Numbered from the stretch's first letter, positions 1 through 8,061 are shown. The stretch is 46,272 bases of DNA from Oscillospiraceae bacterium (GCA_017472735.1 JAFUOD010000001.1:1-46272); one strand, 5' to 3'. Notes: a model not told the origin generated them from the sequence alone. A program made the numbers and translations.

Positions 1-973
1 AATATATACAGTTACCCTTGCAGTCATATATACACTTCTTACAATTCGAGTGAGAAAAATACGCGCGTAATATATATGGGTCAAAAAGTGCAACGCGATT
101 TTTAGGCGGAGTGTTTTCGTTTTCTTCGGCACACTCGGTCAATAGCTGACGGCTGTATAAAGCAACCATTCTACTTAATTTCTCGCTATCGGAACCCACT
201 TTCTGCTCATTCTTTGCTAAAATGCGTATTTCGGCAATTATACGCTCAATTTTCTCAGACTCCGGCATTGTAAACTCTGCATCCATCGGATACAGTTTAT
301 TGAAAATGAGACAGCCATAGGCACCGGGAAGACGGTGTAACATAAAAACATCCCCATGCTTTTGAAAGAATCGCCACACCTTTGTCTTTTCCCAATTCCA
401 GCGCTGTCCCAGGGTTTCCAAAGTCAATACAGCACCAAACTTGCCAAATTGGATTGTCGGTGCTAAAAAAGAAAACGCATTGCCCAAGTCTTCTGATACC
501 GTGTGGCACCAAAGATCAAGCCATGCGTCTGCTTCATCAAATATGTAGTTTTGTTCCACAAGTCTGTCTGTAATGCCACGAGGGAGGCATAGGAACCCAT
601 AACCCTCTGTGGCATATACTGAACCGTTCATACACTCCTCACCGGAGCATTCAAGAACCCAGTCGGTTATTTGATATGTAAGCTTCTTTGTCTTCGTATT
701 CAGCGAATACCTTACATATCCAAGCTCTGAGAGCTTAGATAGCGCCTCAAGGCTCTGTGCGCGACTTCTTGCGCTGAGAATACTCTTGAGCCCCACGATG
801 CCACCAGACCACATTCCCGGGCTTACAGCGTTAATATAGCCACAATAAGAGGCTTGTCCCTTGCGGAATGCCGCGCGGGATGCAAGCTTAGCCCAGGCGC
901 TCATAATTCCTTTGCCTTCTGGCAGATGATTTCGGGGCAATTTGACCCATTGATACTTCATCAAGCATTTCAC
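1..973 (-). CDS. Unknown mobile-element protein, 3' end beyond the window
   Basis: Reading the minus strand from a GTG at 973 gives 324 codons with no stop before the window edge, so the C-terminus is missing. The GTG is preceded by AAGGAGG at an 8-nt spacing; in-frame ATGs at 961 and 904 are alternatives. The N-terminus contains MKYQWVKLPRNHLPEGKG and a basic Ala/Arg-rich stretch. The middle, around residues 45-105, has the helical look of a winged-helix domain (EALSKLSELGYVRYSL), and the last visible part has a Cys cluster (CKKCIYDCKGNC) that could bind metal. It lies about 75 bp downstream of the DUF6462-DUF5348 gene and is probably cotranscribed. I do not recognise the family; a DNA-binding role is only a guess. 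Confidence 0.7.
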   Translation of the reverse strand, partial: MKCLMKYQWVKLPRNHLPEGKGIMSAWAKLASRAAFRKGQASYCGYINAVSPGMWSGGIVGLKSILSARSRAQSLEALSKLSELGYVRYSLNTKTKKLTYQITDWVLECSGEECMNGSVYATEGYGFLCLPRGITDRLVEQNYIFDEADAWLDLWCHTVSEDLGNAFSFLAPTIQFGKFGAVLTLETLGQRWNWEKTKVWRFFQKHGDVFMLHRLPGAYGCLIFNKLYPMDAEFTMPESEKIERIIAEIRILAKNEQKVGSDSEKLSRMVALYSRQLLTECAEENENTPPKNRVALFDPYILRAYFSHSNCKKCIYDCKGNCIY

Positions 974-1047
974 AAGCGACACCTCCTTCATTTTTATATA
1001 AAAAATAGGCGACCTCAATAAAGAAGCCGCCCAGCAAATCATCCTTA

Positions 1048-1530
1048 TTAAATTCTAACAACCAGTCCCACCAGTTGATCTGTTTGAATTCCAACAAGAA
1101 ACCAACCGTCTCCCATTTCAATTCGGGTATGAACCCATTCTCCATCGATCAGAACATCTAAACATTCGCCACAGTGGAGACCTCCATAATAATCCATCAA
1201 TCCAAATCGTATATCCATTCGGCCACTTTCTTCATCAGCAACCATAGTGCCTTGTCTCATTACAAGCTCCTTTCCGGAATCGTCTCGGGAGTTTTTCTCT
1301 AACTCCTTTTTGTATACTTTCCTAAGATACTCGTCAAAGATGGTTCTGCGAATCAAAACCTTCTTTCCAATTTTATAAACCGAACCTGCTTCACGTGCCA
1401 TACGGGTAAACACCTTCAGCCCAAGCCCATAATAATCGGCACCTTGATATAGCGTGATAAAATCGTGTTTCTGCATTTCGATATCTTCATCGTCGAGCAT
1501 ATCAGAAAACATCCATAGATTTCCACTCAT
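1048..1530 (-). CDS. DUF6462-like / DUF5348 fusion protein
   Basis: A 160-residue protein. Residues about 20-75 resemble the DUF6462 helix-turn-helix-like domain encoded by the next gene upstream (KVFTRMAREAGSVYKIGKKV, then IFDEYL). Residues about 95-160 look like DUF5348 (GRMDIRFGLMDYYGG, then DGEWVHTRIEM). Its start overlaps the stop of the upstream DUF6462 gene by 4 bp (ATGA), indicating translational coupling. Both domains are known almost only from clostridial mobile elements and have no established function. The DUF6462 part resembles excisionase-like DNA-binding proteins, so a regulatory or accessory DNA-binding role is plausible but inferred. Confidence 0.72.
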   Translation of the reverse strand: MSGNLWMFSDMLDDEDIEMQKHDFITLYQGADYYGLGLKVFTRMAREAGSVYKIGKKVLIRRTIFDEYLRKVYKKELEKNSRDDSGKELVMRQGTMVADEESGRMDIRFGLMDYYGGLHCGECLDVLIDGEWVHTRIEMGDGWFLVGIQTDQLVGLVVRI

Positions 1531-1799
1531 TCTTGGTCCTCCTTTGAAAGAAGGGTACTCGGCTCGTGAAATCTCTCCAGGTATTCATCGAAAATATCAC
1601 GGTTAATCAAAACCGTACCATCCATACGGTAGATTGCACCGGCTTCACTGGCAAGTTCTAACAGTTTCTTGTGCTGCAAACTATAGACGATCTCCGCATC
1701 CTTATAACGCAAAAACTGCCTGCGGAGTCGTTTGGCGCTCTCTCTAACGTCGTTTCTCTTCTTGAGGTCGTAGTATGCTCTTGTCTCATCACTAATCAT
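1527..1799 (-). CDS. DUF6462 family protein (excisionase-like)
   Basis: A 90-residue basic protein with the DUF6462 pattern: a charged N-terminal helix (ETRAYYDLKKRNDV), then KKLLELASEAGAIYRMDGTV and LINRDIFDEYLERF, which resembles the helix-turn-helix plus wing of MerR/excisionase-like domains. The ATG at 1799 is preceded by GAAAGGG at a suitable distance. It is the first gene of the minus-strand cluster, just downstream of the terminator-like hairpin at 1853-1901, and overlaps the next gene by 4 bp. The family is common on conjugative elements of Clostridia; its molecular function is not established. Confidence 0.75.
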   Translation of the reverse strand: MISDETRAYYDLKKRNDVRESAKRLRRQFLRYKDAEIVYSLQHKKLLELASEAGAIYRMDGTVLINRDIFDEYLERFHEPSTLLSKEDQE

Positions 1800-1852
1800 G
1801 GTATTCAGTCCCTTTCAGATAATATTGGCTGTCATGACAAAAGCAAACCCAA

Positions 1853-1901
1853 CGAAAAAAAGAGAACACCTCTTGAAATTTCTTTCAAAAAAGTGTTCTC
1901 T
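1853..1901 (-). terminator. Intrinsic terminator between lysS and the element
   Basis: AGAGAACAC (1861-1869) pairs with GTGTTCTCT (1893-1901), with an inner TTGAAA/TTTCAA stem (1873-1878, 1883-1888). On the minus strand the stem is followed by seven T residues, so it should stop transcripts entering the element from the lysS side. Confidence 0.7.
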
Positions 1902-1903
1902 AC

Positions 1904-1917
1904 ATAGCAAGTGCTAT
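1904..1917. promoter_or_regulatory. Palindrome ATAGCA-AG-TGCTAT, possible operator
   Basis: A 6-bp inverted repeat with a 2-bp centre, located about 105 bp upstream of the DUF6462 gene and next to the terminator hairpin. Such short palindromes are often regulator-binding sites, but nothing in the sequence identifies the protein. Confidence 0.3.
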
Positions 1918-1979
1918 ATTGTGTTTTATCCTGTCAACTATTCATACTGCGTTACAATTCTTCAAATTGATACGAAAAA

Positions 1980-2043
1980 TTGTTGTCAATTTGTTGTCAA
2001 CTCGGATTTGGGATGCCGAAAACCCTTGATTTTACTGGGTTTT
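1980..2043. repeat. Putative attachment-site region at lysS 3' end
   Basis: TTGTTGTCAA occurs at 1980-1989 and again at 1991-2000 as direct repeats (on the minus strand TTGACAACAA), with a further CTGTCAA near 1931. Next come AAAACCC (2019-2025) and GGGTTTT (2037-2043), an inverted repeat abutting the lysS stop codon. Short repeats close to a core site are typical of arm-type sites of tyrosine integrases. The AAAACCC/GGGTTTT hairpin might alternatively be the native lysS terminator. Confidence 0.4.
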
Positions 2044-3624
2044 TTAGTCCAGAGGCTTCATTGTCGGGAAGAGCAAAACGTCTCTTATTGCAGGGGAGTT
2101 GGTGAGTAGCATAACAAGTCTGTCAATGCCATAGCCGATGCCGCCCGTGGGGGGCATGCCAAGCTCGAGTGCATGCAAGAAGTCTTCATCTGTATGGTTT
2201 GCTTCGTCGTTGCCGCTGGCAAACTGCTTCTCCTGCTCCTCGAATCTTTCGCGCTGGTCAATGGGGTCATTCAGCTCAGAGTAAGCGTTGCACATCTCTC
2301 TGCCATAGATGAAAAGCTCAAAACGTTCAACATAATCCGGCTTGTCGGGCTTTCTCTTGGTGAGGGGCGAGATCTCAACCGGATGATCCATAACAAATGT
2401 GGGCTGAATGAGATGCTCTTCAACAAATTCCTCGAAGAAGAGGTTTAAAATGTCGCCCTTTGTGTGACGAGCTTCGTAATGTACGCCCTTTTCATCTGCG
2501 ATCTTCTTGGCTTCTTCAGTGTCCTTGACCTCGTCAAAGTCAACGCCTGCATACTTCTTAACAGCTTCGATCATGGTTAAGCGCTCAAAAGGCTTGCCAA
2601 GGTCGATTACAGCTTCGTTATAAGGGATAACGGTTGTGCCGCAAACTTCCTGCGCTACATGGCGGAACATGTTTTCAGTAAGCTCCATCATGCCGTAATA
2701 ATCAGTGTAAGCCTGATACAATTCCATAAGGGTGAATTCGGGGTTGTGGCGGGTGTCAACACCCTCGTTTCTGAAAACTCTGCCAATTTCGTAAACTCTG
2801 TCAAGTCCTCCAACAATAAGTCTCTTGAGGTATAATTCAAGCGAGATTCTAAGCTTAACGTCTTCGTTAAGAGCGTTGTAGTGAGTCTCAAAAGGTCTTG
2901 CAGCGGCACCGCCTGCATTAGAAACAAGCATGGGTGTCTCAACCTCGATAAAGCCCTGATTGTCAAGGTAACGTCTGATAGATGCGATAATCTTAGAACG
3001 TGCAATAAAGGTCTTCTTAACCTCGGGATTAACAATAAGGTCGGTATATCTCTGGCGGTAACGGGTGTCTCTGTCCTTTAATCCGTGCCACTTTTCAGGC
3101 AAAGGAGCCAAGGACTTGGACAAAAGCGTTACCTTTTTAGCATGGAGGGAAATCTCGCCCTTGCGGGTTCTGAAAACAAAGCCCTCAACACCAATAATGT
3201 CGCCAATATCCCACTTTTTAAATTCCTTAAATTCTTCCTCGCCTATGTCGTTCATTCTAACATAAACCTGCATACGGTCCGAGGTGTCACGAACATCAAT
3301 AAAGTTAGCCTTGCCCATGTCGCGCCACGACATAACACGGCCTGCAATACGCCAAACACCCTCTTTGATCTTTTCTAAACCTGCGTTCAAAGCGTCTTGG
3401 TCTTCGCCTGCTTCGGCAATAACGCGCGCTTCTTCAGCCTCGTAATACTCTCGAAGCTGTGCATTTGTTGTGTTAAAATCATACTTGGTGATCTCGAAAG
3501 GGTTGCGGCCCTCAGCCTTTAAGGCATCGAGCTTTTCAAGTCTTATTCTCTTTAACTCGTTAACCGCCGCTAAATCCTCGACTTCTTCGTCTAAGGGGGC
3601 GTTAGTCAAAATTTCTTCTGTCAT
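2044..3624 (-). CDS. lysS: Lysyl-tRNA synthetase, class II
   Basis: A 526-residue cytosolic enzyme that charges tRNA-Lys with lysine using ATP. An N-terminal extension is followed by the OB-fold anticodon-binding domain (about residues 85-190, including GRVMSWRDMGKANFIDV). The class II catalytic domain follows, with motif 2 (FRNEGVDTRHNPEFT) and motif 3 at the C-terminus (GYGIDRLVMLL), ending DVLLFPTMKPLD as expected. The length is slightly above the usual 490-505, due to the N-terminal extension. AAGGAAG lies upstream of the ATG. It follows greA by about 40 bp and shares its promoter, a common pairing in Firmicutes. Confidence 0.97.
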   Translation of the reverse strand: MTEEILTNAPLDEEVEDLAAVNELKRIRLEKLDALKAEGRNPFEITKYDFNTTNAQLREYYEAEEARVIAEAGEDQDALNAGLEKIKEGVWRIAGRVMSWRDMGKANFIDVRDTSDRMQVYVRMNDIGEEEFKEFKKWDIGDIIGVEGFVFRTRKGEISLHAKKVTLLSKSLAPLPEKWHGLKDRDTRYRQRYTDLIVNPEVKKTFIARSKIIASIRRYLDNQGFIEVETPMLVSNAGGAAARPFETHYNALNEDVKLRISLELYLKRLIVGGLDRVYEIGRVFRNEGVDTRHNPEFTLMELYQAYTDYYGMMELTENMFRHVAQEVCGTTVIPYNEAVIDLGKPFERLTMIEAVKKYAGVDFDEVKDTEEAKKIADEKGVHYEARHTKGDILNLFFEEFVEEHLIQPTFVMDHPVEISPLTKRKPDKPDYVERFELFIYGREMCNAYSELNDPIDQRERFEEQEKQFASGNDEANHTDEDFLHALELGMPPTGGIGYGIDRLVMLLTNSPAIRDVLLFPTMKPLD

Positions 3625-3665
3625 CTTTATTTCTTCCTTTTTAATAGAGGTTTAAAACTGTTTGA

Positions 3666-4142
3666 TTACTTGTTGATATCCAAAACCTCGAACTTAAGGG
3701 TACCCATGGGCACCTCAACCTCGAACACGTCGCCAACCTTCTTTTTAAGGCAAGCCTTGCCAATGGGAGATTCATCAGAGATCTTGTTGTTATCGGGGTC
3801 GGATTCGGTAGAACCAACGATCTGAACTTCCATAATATCGTCAAGGTCAAAGTCCTTAAGCTTAACAAACGAGCCAACGCCCACTTCATCCAAAGAAAGA
3901 CTGTCGTCATCAACAATAATTGCGTTTGCAATTACCATTTCAAGGTCTGCAATCTGAGCTTCAAGCATACCCTGTTCGTTTTTAGCTTCATCATATTCTG
4001 CGTTTTCAGAAAGGTCACCGTAAGAACGAGCCTCTTTAAGTTTATCTGCAACCTCTTTACGTCTTATCGTAACAAGATATTCAAGCTCCTCCTGAAGCTT
4101 GTTAAAGCCGTCTCTTGACATTGTTGTTGCCTTAATAGCCAT
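3666..4142 (-). CDS. greA: Transcription elongation factor GreA
   Basis: A 158-residue factor that rescues backtracked RNA polymerase by stimulating transcript cleavage. The N-terminal coiled coil carries the conserved tip sequence GDLSENAEYDEAKNEQ (about residues 40-60), including the acidic residues inserted into the polymerase secondary channel. The C-terminal FKBP-like domain contains SPIGKACLKKKVGD and ends FEVLDI. The ATG at 4142 is chosen over an upstream TTG because GGAGG sits 8 nt ahead of it and the family starts MA. A consensus promoter at 4201-4229 lies upstream, and lysS is the next gene. Confidence 0.97.
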   Translation of the reverse strand: MAIKATTMSRDGFNKLQEELEYLVTIRRKEVADKLKEARSYGDLSENAEYDEAKNEQGMLEAQIADLEMVIANAIIVDDDSLSLDEVGVGSFVKLKDFDLDDIMEVQIVGSTESDPDNNKISDESPIGKACLKKKVGDVFEVEVPMGTLKFEVLDINK

Positions 4143-4200
4143 GGTCAAATCCTCCGTTTTATAAATTCGAGCGCTATTGCGCCTAATATACTAAAATAAT

Positions 4201-4229
4201 ATTATAGCTATTAAATGGCAAGTTGTCAA
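4201..4229 (-). promoter_or_regulatory. Sigma-A promoter for greA-lysS
   Basis: On the minus strand TTGACA (4224-4229) and TATAAT (4201-4206) are separated by exactly 17 bp. Both hexamers are perfect matches to the vegetative consensus. It lies about 60 bp upstream of greA. Confidence 0.85.
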
Positions 4230-4257
4230 GTAGGGCAAGCCTGCCTTGTTAGGGAGG

Positions 4258-4704
4258 CTACATAAACATCTGCATCGCCCAGTATATTACACCATAAACC
4301 ACGCTGGCAATCGTGCCATATAAAATAACAGGCCCTGCAATGGTGAATATCTTTGCGCCTACGCCCAAGATCCAGCCCTCGGTTTTAAATTCAACAGCAG
4401 GCGATACAACTGCGTTTGCAAACCCTGTAATAGGCACCAGCGTGCCTGCGCCTCCGTGTTTGGCTATTTTGGGATATAACCCCGTGCCAGTAAGCACCGC
4501 CGAGAAGAACACCAGCGCCACCGAAACGCATGTGCCCACCGATTTTTCATCCATGTCGGTCGTTGCAAAAATGTCGTGCAAGCCCTGCCCGACAACGCAG
4601 ATAAGCCCCCCGATTATAAACGCTTTTAAAACGTTTAACCACAGCTTTGAATTGTGCGAGGCTTTTTCGACCATCGTGTTATATTGTTTATCAGATATAT
4701 TCAT
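4258..4704 (-). CDS. spoVAC: Stage V sporulation protein AC
   Basis: A 148-residue membrane protein. SpoVAC is a component of the SpoVA channel that moves dipicolinic acid into the developing spore and releases it at germination. Family features are KAFIIGGLICVVGQGL in the first membrane segment, the GAGTLVPITGFANAVVSPA block, and FKTEGWILGVGAKIFTIAGP. The start at 4704 follows AAAGGGTGG at good spacing; a GTG 12 nt upstream lacks a ribosome binding site. It stands alone, without spoVAD or spoVAE, between greA and rplQ. The other SpoVA subunits would have to be elsewhere in the genome. Confidence 0.9.
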   Translation of the reverse strand: MNISDKQYNTMVEKASHNSKLWLNVLKAFIIGGLICVVGQGLHDIFATTDMDEKSVGTCVSVALVFFSAVLTGTGLYPKIAKHGGAGTLVPITGFANAVVSPAVEFKTEGWILGVGAKIFTIAGPVILYGTIASVVYGVIYWAMQMFM

Positions 4705-4837
4705 TGATAAAACCACCCTTTCATTAAGGGTAGTTTTTGCTTATTCTTTAAGAATATGCGTGATTGAATTGATTACAATTGTCAGATGCATTGCACGAGG
4801 TGCGATACATTACTTCTTCACTATTCACTTTTCGCTA

Positions 4838-4874
4838 CAAAAAAATAAAAAACCTCGCCGGTAAGCGAGGTTTT
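4838..4874 (-). terminator. Terminator of the ribosomal operon
   Basis: AAAACCTCGC (4849-4858) and GCGAGGTTTT (4865-4874) form a 10-bp stem with a 6-nt loop. Read on the minus strand it is followed by an A/T tract ending in a T run. It lies 16 bp beyond the rplQ stop and closes the long operon. Confidence 0.85.
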
Positions 4875-4889
4875 ATTTGTATAAGCTTA

Positions 4890-5231
4890 TTATACCAACT
4901 GGATGATAGCCATCTCTGCTGCGTCGCCGCGGCGAGGGCCGATCTTAACAACCTTGGTGTAGCCGCCCTTACGGTCAGCATACTTAGGTGCGATCTCATC
5001 AACGAGCTTCTTAGCAACGTCTTCCTTTGTGATGTAAGCAAAGATCTGACGCTTGGAGTGGAGGTCGCCAACCTTGCCGAGAGTAATCATCTTCTCAGCC
5101 ATAGCGGAAACTTCCTTAGCTCTTGTTACAGTGGTTTCAATCTTACCATTTTCGAGCAGATAGGTAACCATAGCTCTAAGCATTGCTTTTCTCTGGTCAC
5201 TGGTTCTGCCTAACTTTCTAGTGCCTGGCAT
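4890..5231 (-). CDS. rplQ: 50S ribosomal protein L17
   Basis: A 113-residue L17 of normal length. The N-terminal block [20 protein letters not shown] is the family signature, followed by [13 protein letters not shown]17 lines the lower part of the exit tunnel in the large subunit. Last gene of the operon, 22 bp after rpoA, as usual in bacteria, with a terminator directly behind it. Confidence 0.97.
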   Translation of the reverse strand: MPGTRKLGRTSDQRKAMLRAMVTYLLENGKIETTVTRAKEVSAMAEKMITLGKVGDLHSKRQIFAYITKEDVAKKLVDEIAPKYADRKGGYTKVVKIGPRRGDAAEMAIIQLV

Positions 5232-5253
5232 AGATATTCACTCCTTACTTTCG

Positions 5254-6210
5254 TTATTCCTCGCTCGAAGACATTTCGTAGCCCAAGGATCTTAACTTTT
5301 CCTTCACTTCGTCAAATGACTTCTTACCGAGGTTTCTTACCTTCATCATTTCTTCCTCAGACTTTTCAATCAAGTCGTTGACAGTATTGATGCCTGCTCT
5401 CTTCAAGCAGTTGAACGATCTTACCGACAAGTCAAGTTCCTCAATGGTCATCTCAAGGACCTTCTCCTTGCTCTTGGTGTCCTTTTCAGCCAAAATTTCA
5501 TCAACGCTGGTGTCGTCAGACAAGTTGATGAACAGGTTCAGATGCTCGTTGAGGAGTTTGGCTGCCATGGAAACAGCTTCTTTAGCGGAAATAACGCCAT
5601 CTGTCCATACCTCTAACGAGAGTTTATCATAGTCGGTGATCTGACCTACACGGGTGTTTTCAACGGTGTAATTAACCTTTAAAACAGGGGTGTAGATACT
5701 GTCTACGGCGATGATGCCGATGGGAGCATTCTGCATAAGAGACTTGTTCTTTTCAGCAGAAACATAGCCTCTGCCCTTATCAAGAACGATCTCCATATAC
5801 AGCTTTGCGTCGGTGTCAAGGGTTGCAATGTGCATATCGGGAACTAATATCTCAACCTCGGAATCAGTCTTAATGTCGCCTGCGGTAACTTCACATTCAC
5901 CGTCAGCTTCAATGTAAACTGTCTTGGGGCCGTCGCAATAAAGCTTAGCGGTCAAGCCCTTAAGGTTTAAAACTATTTCCGATACGTCTTCCTTGACTCC
6001 CGGAATGGTGGATAATTCATGGTGAACACCGTCGATCTTAATAGATGTAACGGCTACACCGGGGAGAGATGAAAGCAATACACGTCTAAGACTGTTGCCA
6101 ATGGTCGTGCCGTAGCCACGCTCTAAAGGTTCTAAAACAAACTTACCGTAAGTTCCGTTACTTTTGAGCTCGACTGCTTCTATATCCGGCTTTTCGATTT
6201 TTTCAAGCAT
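5254..6210 (-). CDS. rpoA: RNA polymerase alpha subunit
   Basis: A 318-residue protein that nucleates RNA polymerase assembly and contacts promoter UP elements and activators. The N-terminal assembly domain contains [20 protein letters not shown]. The C-terminal domain begins after an acidic linker and has the helix-hairpin-helix segment [19 protein letters not shown], then [13 protein letters not shown]. The start at 6210 is chosen because the upstream in-frame ATG at 6222 overlaps the GGAGG that serves this gene. It lies between rpsD and rplQ, with an unusually wide 230-bp gap after rpsD. Confidence 0.97.
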   Translation of the reverse strand: MLEKIEKPDIEAVELKSNGTYGKFVLEPLERGYGTTIGNSLRRVLLSSLPGVAVTSIKIDGVHHELSTIPGVKEDVSEIVLNLKGLTAKLYCDGPKTVYIEADGECEVTAGDIKTDSEVEILVPDMHIATLDTDAKLYMEIVLDKGRGYVSAEKNKSLMQNAPIGIIAVDSIYTPVLKVNYTVENTRVGQITDYDKLSLEVWTDGVISAKEAVSMAAKLLNEHLNLFINLSDDTSVDEILAEKDTKSKEKVLEMTIEELDLSVRSFNCLKRAGINTVNDLIEKSEEEMMKVRNLGKKSFDEVKEKLRSLGYEMSSSEE

Positions 6211-6440
6211 TTTAGCCTCCATTTCTTTTGTGGTAATCTAATACATTATGCACCAAGCTTTTAACACTTAATACACCGGCAGATAAGTTTTGTGCCGCAT
6301 ATCAGATTAGTTGCGCAAAGCGAGTGCCTTACGCCACCCTCCCGCTTATGTTCAAACCCTGATGTTTTGGCGAGAAGCCCCGCCAAAACTCAAGATAAGA
6401 CGAATGTCTAAATAACAATTTGTAAAACTCAAAGAAATTA
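6211..6440 (-). other. rpsD-rpoA intercistronic region with a hairpin
   Basis: A 230-bp gap with no coding sequence. It contains a 9-bp perfect stem, GTTTTGGCG (6364-6372) and CGCCAAAAC (6381-6389), with an 8-nt loop and no T run, so it is unlikely to be a terminator. It might be a processing or stabilising hairpin; no promoter was recognised. Confidence 0.4.
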
Positions 6441-7037
6441 TTACTTAGAGTACAACTCAACGATCATCTGCTCTTCAACTTCATAATCAAGATCTTCCTT
6501 AACGGGAAGTCTGACTACCTTAGCGCTGAGGTTTTCCTTGTCAAGTTCAAGCCAAGTAGGAACAACTCTGCCGTTAGTTGCTTCAACGATCTCTTTAAAC
6601 TTAACGCTCTTCTTCGAGTTTTCTCTTAACGAGATAACATCGCCAACCTTAATTCTGTAAGAGGGGATGTCAACTCTTGAACCGTTAACGTTAAAGTGGC
6701 CGTGAGTAACGAGCTGTCTGGATTCACGTCTGGTCATAGAAAGACCCATTCTGAAAGCTACATTGTCAAGTCTGCATTCGAGAAGAGTGAGCAAGTTCTG
6801 ACCTGCCTGACCTTCCATCTTTTCAGCTCTTTCATAAATGTGGTAGAACTGCTTTTCGAGTACACCGTAAATGAACTTGAGCTTCTGCTTTTCCTTGAGC
6901 TGTCTGCCGTATTCAGAAACTTTCTTTCTGGAATTAGCCTTAGGATCACGCTTGGTTTCCTTGGCAACGCCCATAACCATGGGGCTGATGCCTAATTCCT
7001 TACATCTCTTGAGTATAGGTTCTCTGTTAACTGCCAT
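6441..7037 (-). CDS. rpsD: 30S ribosomal protein S4
   Basis: A 198-residue primary 16S-binding protein. The N-terminus (MAVNREPILKRCKELGIS) lacks the four-cysteine zinc site present in some S4 proteins. The S4 RNA-binding domain follows from about residue 88 (CRLDNVAFRMGLSMTRRESR, then HGHFNVNG). Its position between rpsK and rpoA is canonical. The 96-nt upstream gap can fold into two hairpins. S4 autoregulates in Bacillus, so a leader role is possible here but not shown. Confidence 0.96.
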   Translation of the reverse strand: MAVNREPILKRCKELGISPMVMGVAKETKRDPKANSRKKVSEYGRQLKEKQKLKFIYGVLEKQFYHIYERAEKMEGQAGQNLLTLLECRLDNVAFRMGLSMTRRESRQLVTHGHFNVNGSRVDIPSYRIKVGDVISLRENSKKSVKFKEIVEATNGRVVPTWLELDKENLSAKVVRLPVKEDLDYEVEEQMIVELYSK

Positions 7038-7067
7038 TATAATAATCCTCCGTTTTTAATATAAGTA

Positions 7068-7108
7068 TCAGTTTTTAACTGACGCCGAGTAAACATTGGT
7101 AAACTCGG
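7068..7108 (-). promoter_or_regulatory. Two hairpins upstream of rpsD
   Basis: CCGAGT (7085-7090) pairs with ACTCGG (7103-7108), and TCAGTT (7068-7073) pairs with AACTGA (7077-7082). They fill the untranslated gap between rpsK and rpsD. This could be an S4-responsive leader, by analogy with Bacillus rpsD; the fold was judged by eye only. Confidence 0.35.
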
Positions 7109-7133
7109 GTGTTTGTCTTTCCAAGCTAAGAGA

Positions 7134-7535
7134 TTAAACTCTGCGGCGCTTGGGAGGGCGGCAACCGTTGTGAGGAATGGGAGTAACGTCCTTGATGAGT
7201 CTTACTTCAAGTTCTTCAGACTGCAAAGCACGGATAGCTGCTTCTCTTCCCTGGCCGGGGCCCTTAACATAAACTTCAACGATCTTAAGACCGTGTTCCT
7301 TAGCTGCTCTTGCTGCAGTTTCTGCTGCGGTCTGAGCTGCGAAAGGAGTGGACTTCTTGGAGCCGCGGAAGCCGAGTTCACCGGCAGAAGCCCAAGAAAT
7401 TGCGTTACCCTGCATGTCAGTAATGGTAACAATGGTGTTGTTGAAAGTGGACTGGATATGAACCTGTCCCTGTTCGATGTTCTTTCTTTCTCTACGACGA
7501 CGGATAACCGTCTTCTTAGCGTTCTTCTGAGCCAT
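7134..7535 (-). CDS. rpsK: 30S ribosomal protein S11
   Basis: A 133-residue S11 of the small-subunit platform. Signature blocks are [36 protein letters not shown] and the basic C-terminus [25 protein letters not shown] ribosome binding site precedes the ATG. It lies 15 bp downstream of rpsM. Confidence 0.97.
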   Translation of the reverse strand: MAQKNAKKTVIRRRRERKNIEQGQVHIQSTFNNTIVTITDMQGNAISWASAGELGFRGSKKSTPFAAQTAAETAARAAKEHGLKIVEVYVKGPGQGREAAIRALQSEELEVRLIKDVTPIPHNGCRPPKRRRV

Positions 7536-7550
7536 GTTCTATATCCCTCC

Positions 7551-7919
7551 TTACTTCTTCTTATTAGCGATAGTCTTTGCAGGTCCCTTACGAGTTCTTG
7601 CGTTGGTCTTTGTTCTCTGACCTCTTACAGGCAAGCCTCTGCGGTGACGAACACCACGGTAGCAACCTACTTCGATAAGTCTCTTGATGTTAAGCTGAAC
7701 TTCTCTTCTCTTGTCGCCTTCTACCAAAAGGTTCTTATCAATATATTCACGCAACTTGGTCTCATCTTCATCAGAAAGGTCCTTAACTCTGATATCAGGG
7801 TTTACGCCTGTTTCCTTGCAGATTTTAGTTGCGGTCGGCTGACCAATGCCGTAGATATAAGTGAGAGCAACTTCGATTCTCTTATCTCTGGGCAGGTCAA
7901 TACTTGCTATACGAGCCAT
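7551..7919 (-). CDS. rpsM: 30S ribosomal protein S13
   Basis: A 122-residue S13 located in the head of the small subunit, where its C-terminal tail touches P-site tRNA. It shows [20 protein letters not shown] at the N-terminus, the helix-two-turns-helix region, and the tail [20 protein letters not shown]. Standard length and place after rpmJ. Confidence 0.97.
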   Translation of the reverse strand: MARIASIDLPRDKRIEVALTYIYGIGQPTATKICKETGVNPDIRVKDLSDEDETKLREYIDKNLLVEGDKRREVQLNIKRLIEVGCYRGVRHRRGLPVRGQRTKTNARTRKGPAKTIANKKK

Positions 7920-7947
7920 AAATTAGCTGCACCTCCATTAAGTGTTT

Positions 7948-8061
7948 TTATCCCTGACGCTGCTTGTGCTTGGGGTTTGCGCAAATGACCATAACCTTGC
8001 CCTTACGCTTAATAACCTTACACTTTTCGCACATCGGTTTAACTGAAGGTCTTACTTTCAT
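7948..8061 (-). CDS. rpmJ: 50S ribosomal protein L36
   Basis: A 37-residue zinc-ribbon protein, [20 protein letters not shown] at the N-terminus and [11 protein letters not shown] at the end. The ligands C-X2-C, C and H are all present, so it is the zinc-binding (C+) form. GGAGG lies 8 nt upstream of the ATG. The infA-rpmJ-rpsM order is standard. Confidence 0.97.
   Translation of the reverse strand: MKVRPSVKPMCEKCKVIKRKGKVMVICANPKHKQRQG

Larger units (their letters stand above)
1..2043. mobile_element. End of an integrated element beside lysS (partial)
   Basis: Three minus-strand genes of types common on clostridial conjugative or mobilizable elements (DUF6462 family, a DUF6462-DUF5348 fusion, and an open-ended unknown gene) lie immediately beyond the 3' end of lysS. 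The junction (1980-2043) carries repeated TTGTTGTCAA motifs and an AAAACCC/GGGTTTT inverted repeat. This is the arrangement expected of a tyrosine-integrase element inserted at the 3' end of a housekeeping gene. No integrase is visible; it would have to lie beyond the left edge. The element identity is inferred from gene content and not from two matched ends. Confidence 0.55.

Noticed and set aside
1671-2109. Plus-strand frames across the lysS-element junction
   Set aside because: They read through the terminator hairpin and the putative attachment site and have no ribosome binding site. The resemblance to an integrase C-terminus is not supported.
4313-4864. 183-codon plus-strand frame opposite spoVAC
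   Set aside because: It ends in the operon terminator and opposes a clear spoVAC; no start site.
7113-7988. 291-codon plus-strand frame opposite rpsK-rpsM
   Set aside because: Antisense shadow of highly conserved ribosomal protein genes; no own start signals.
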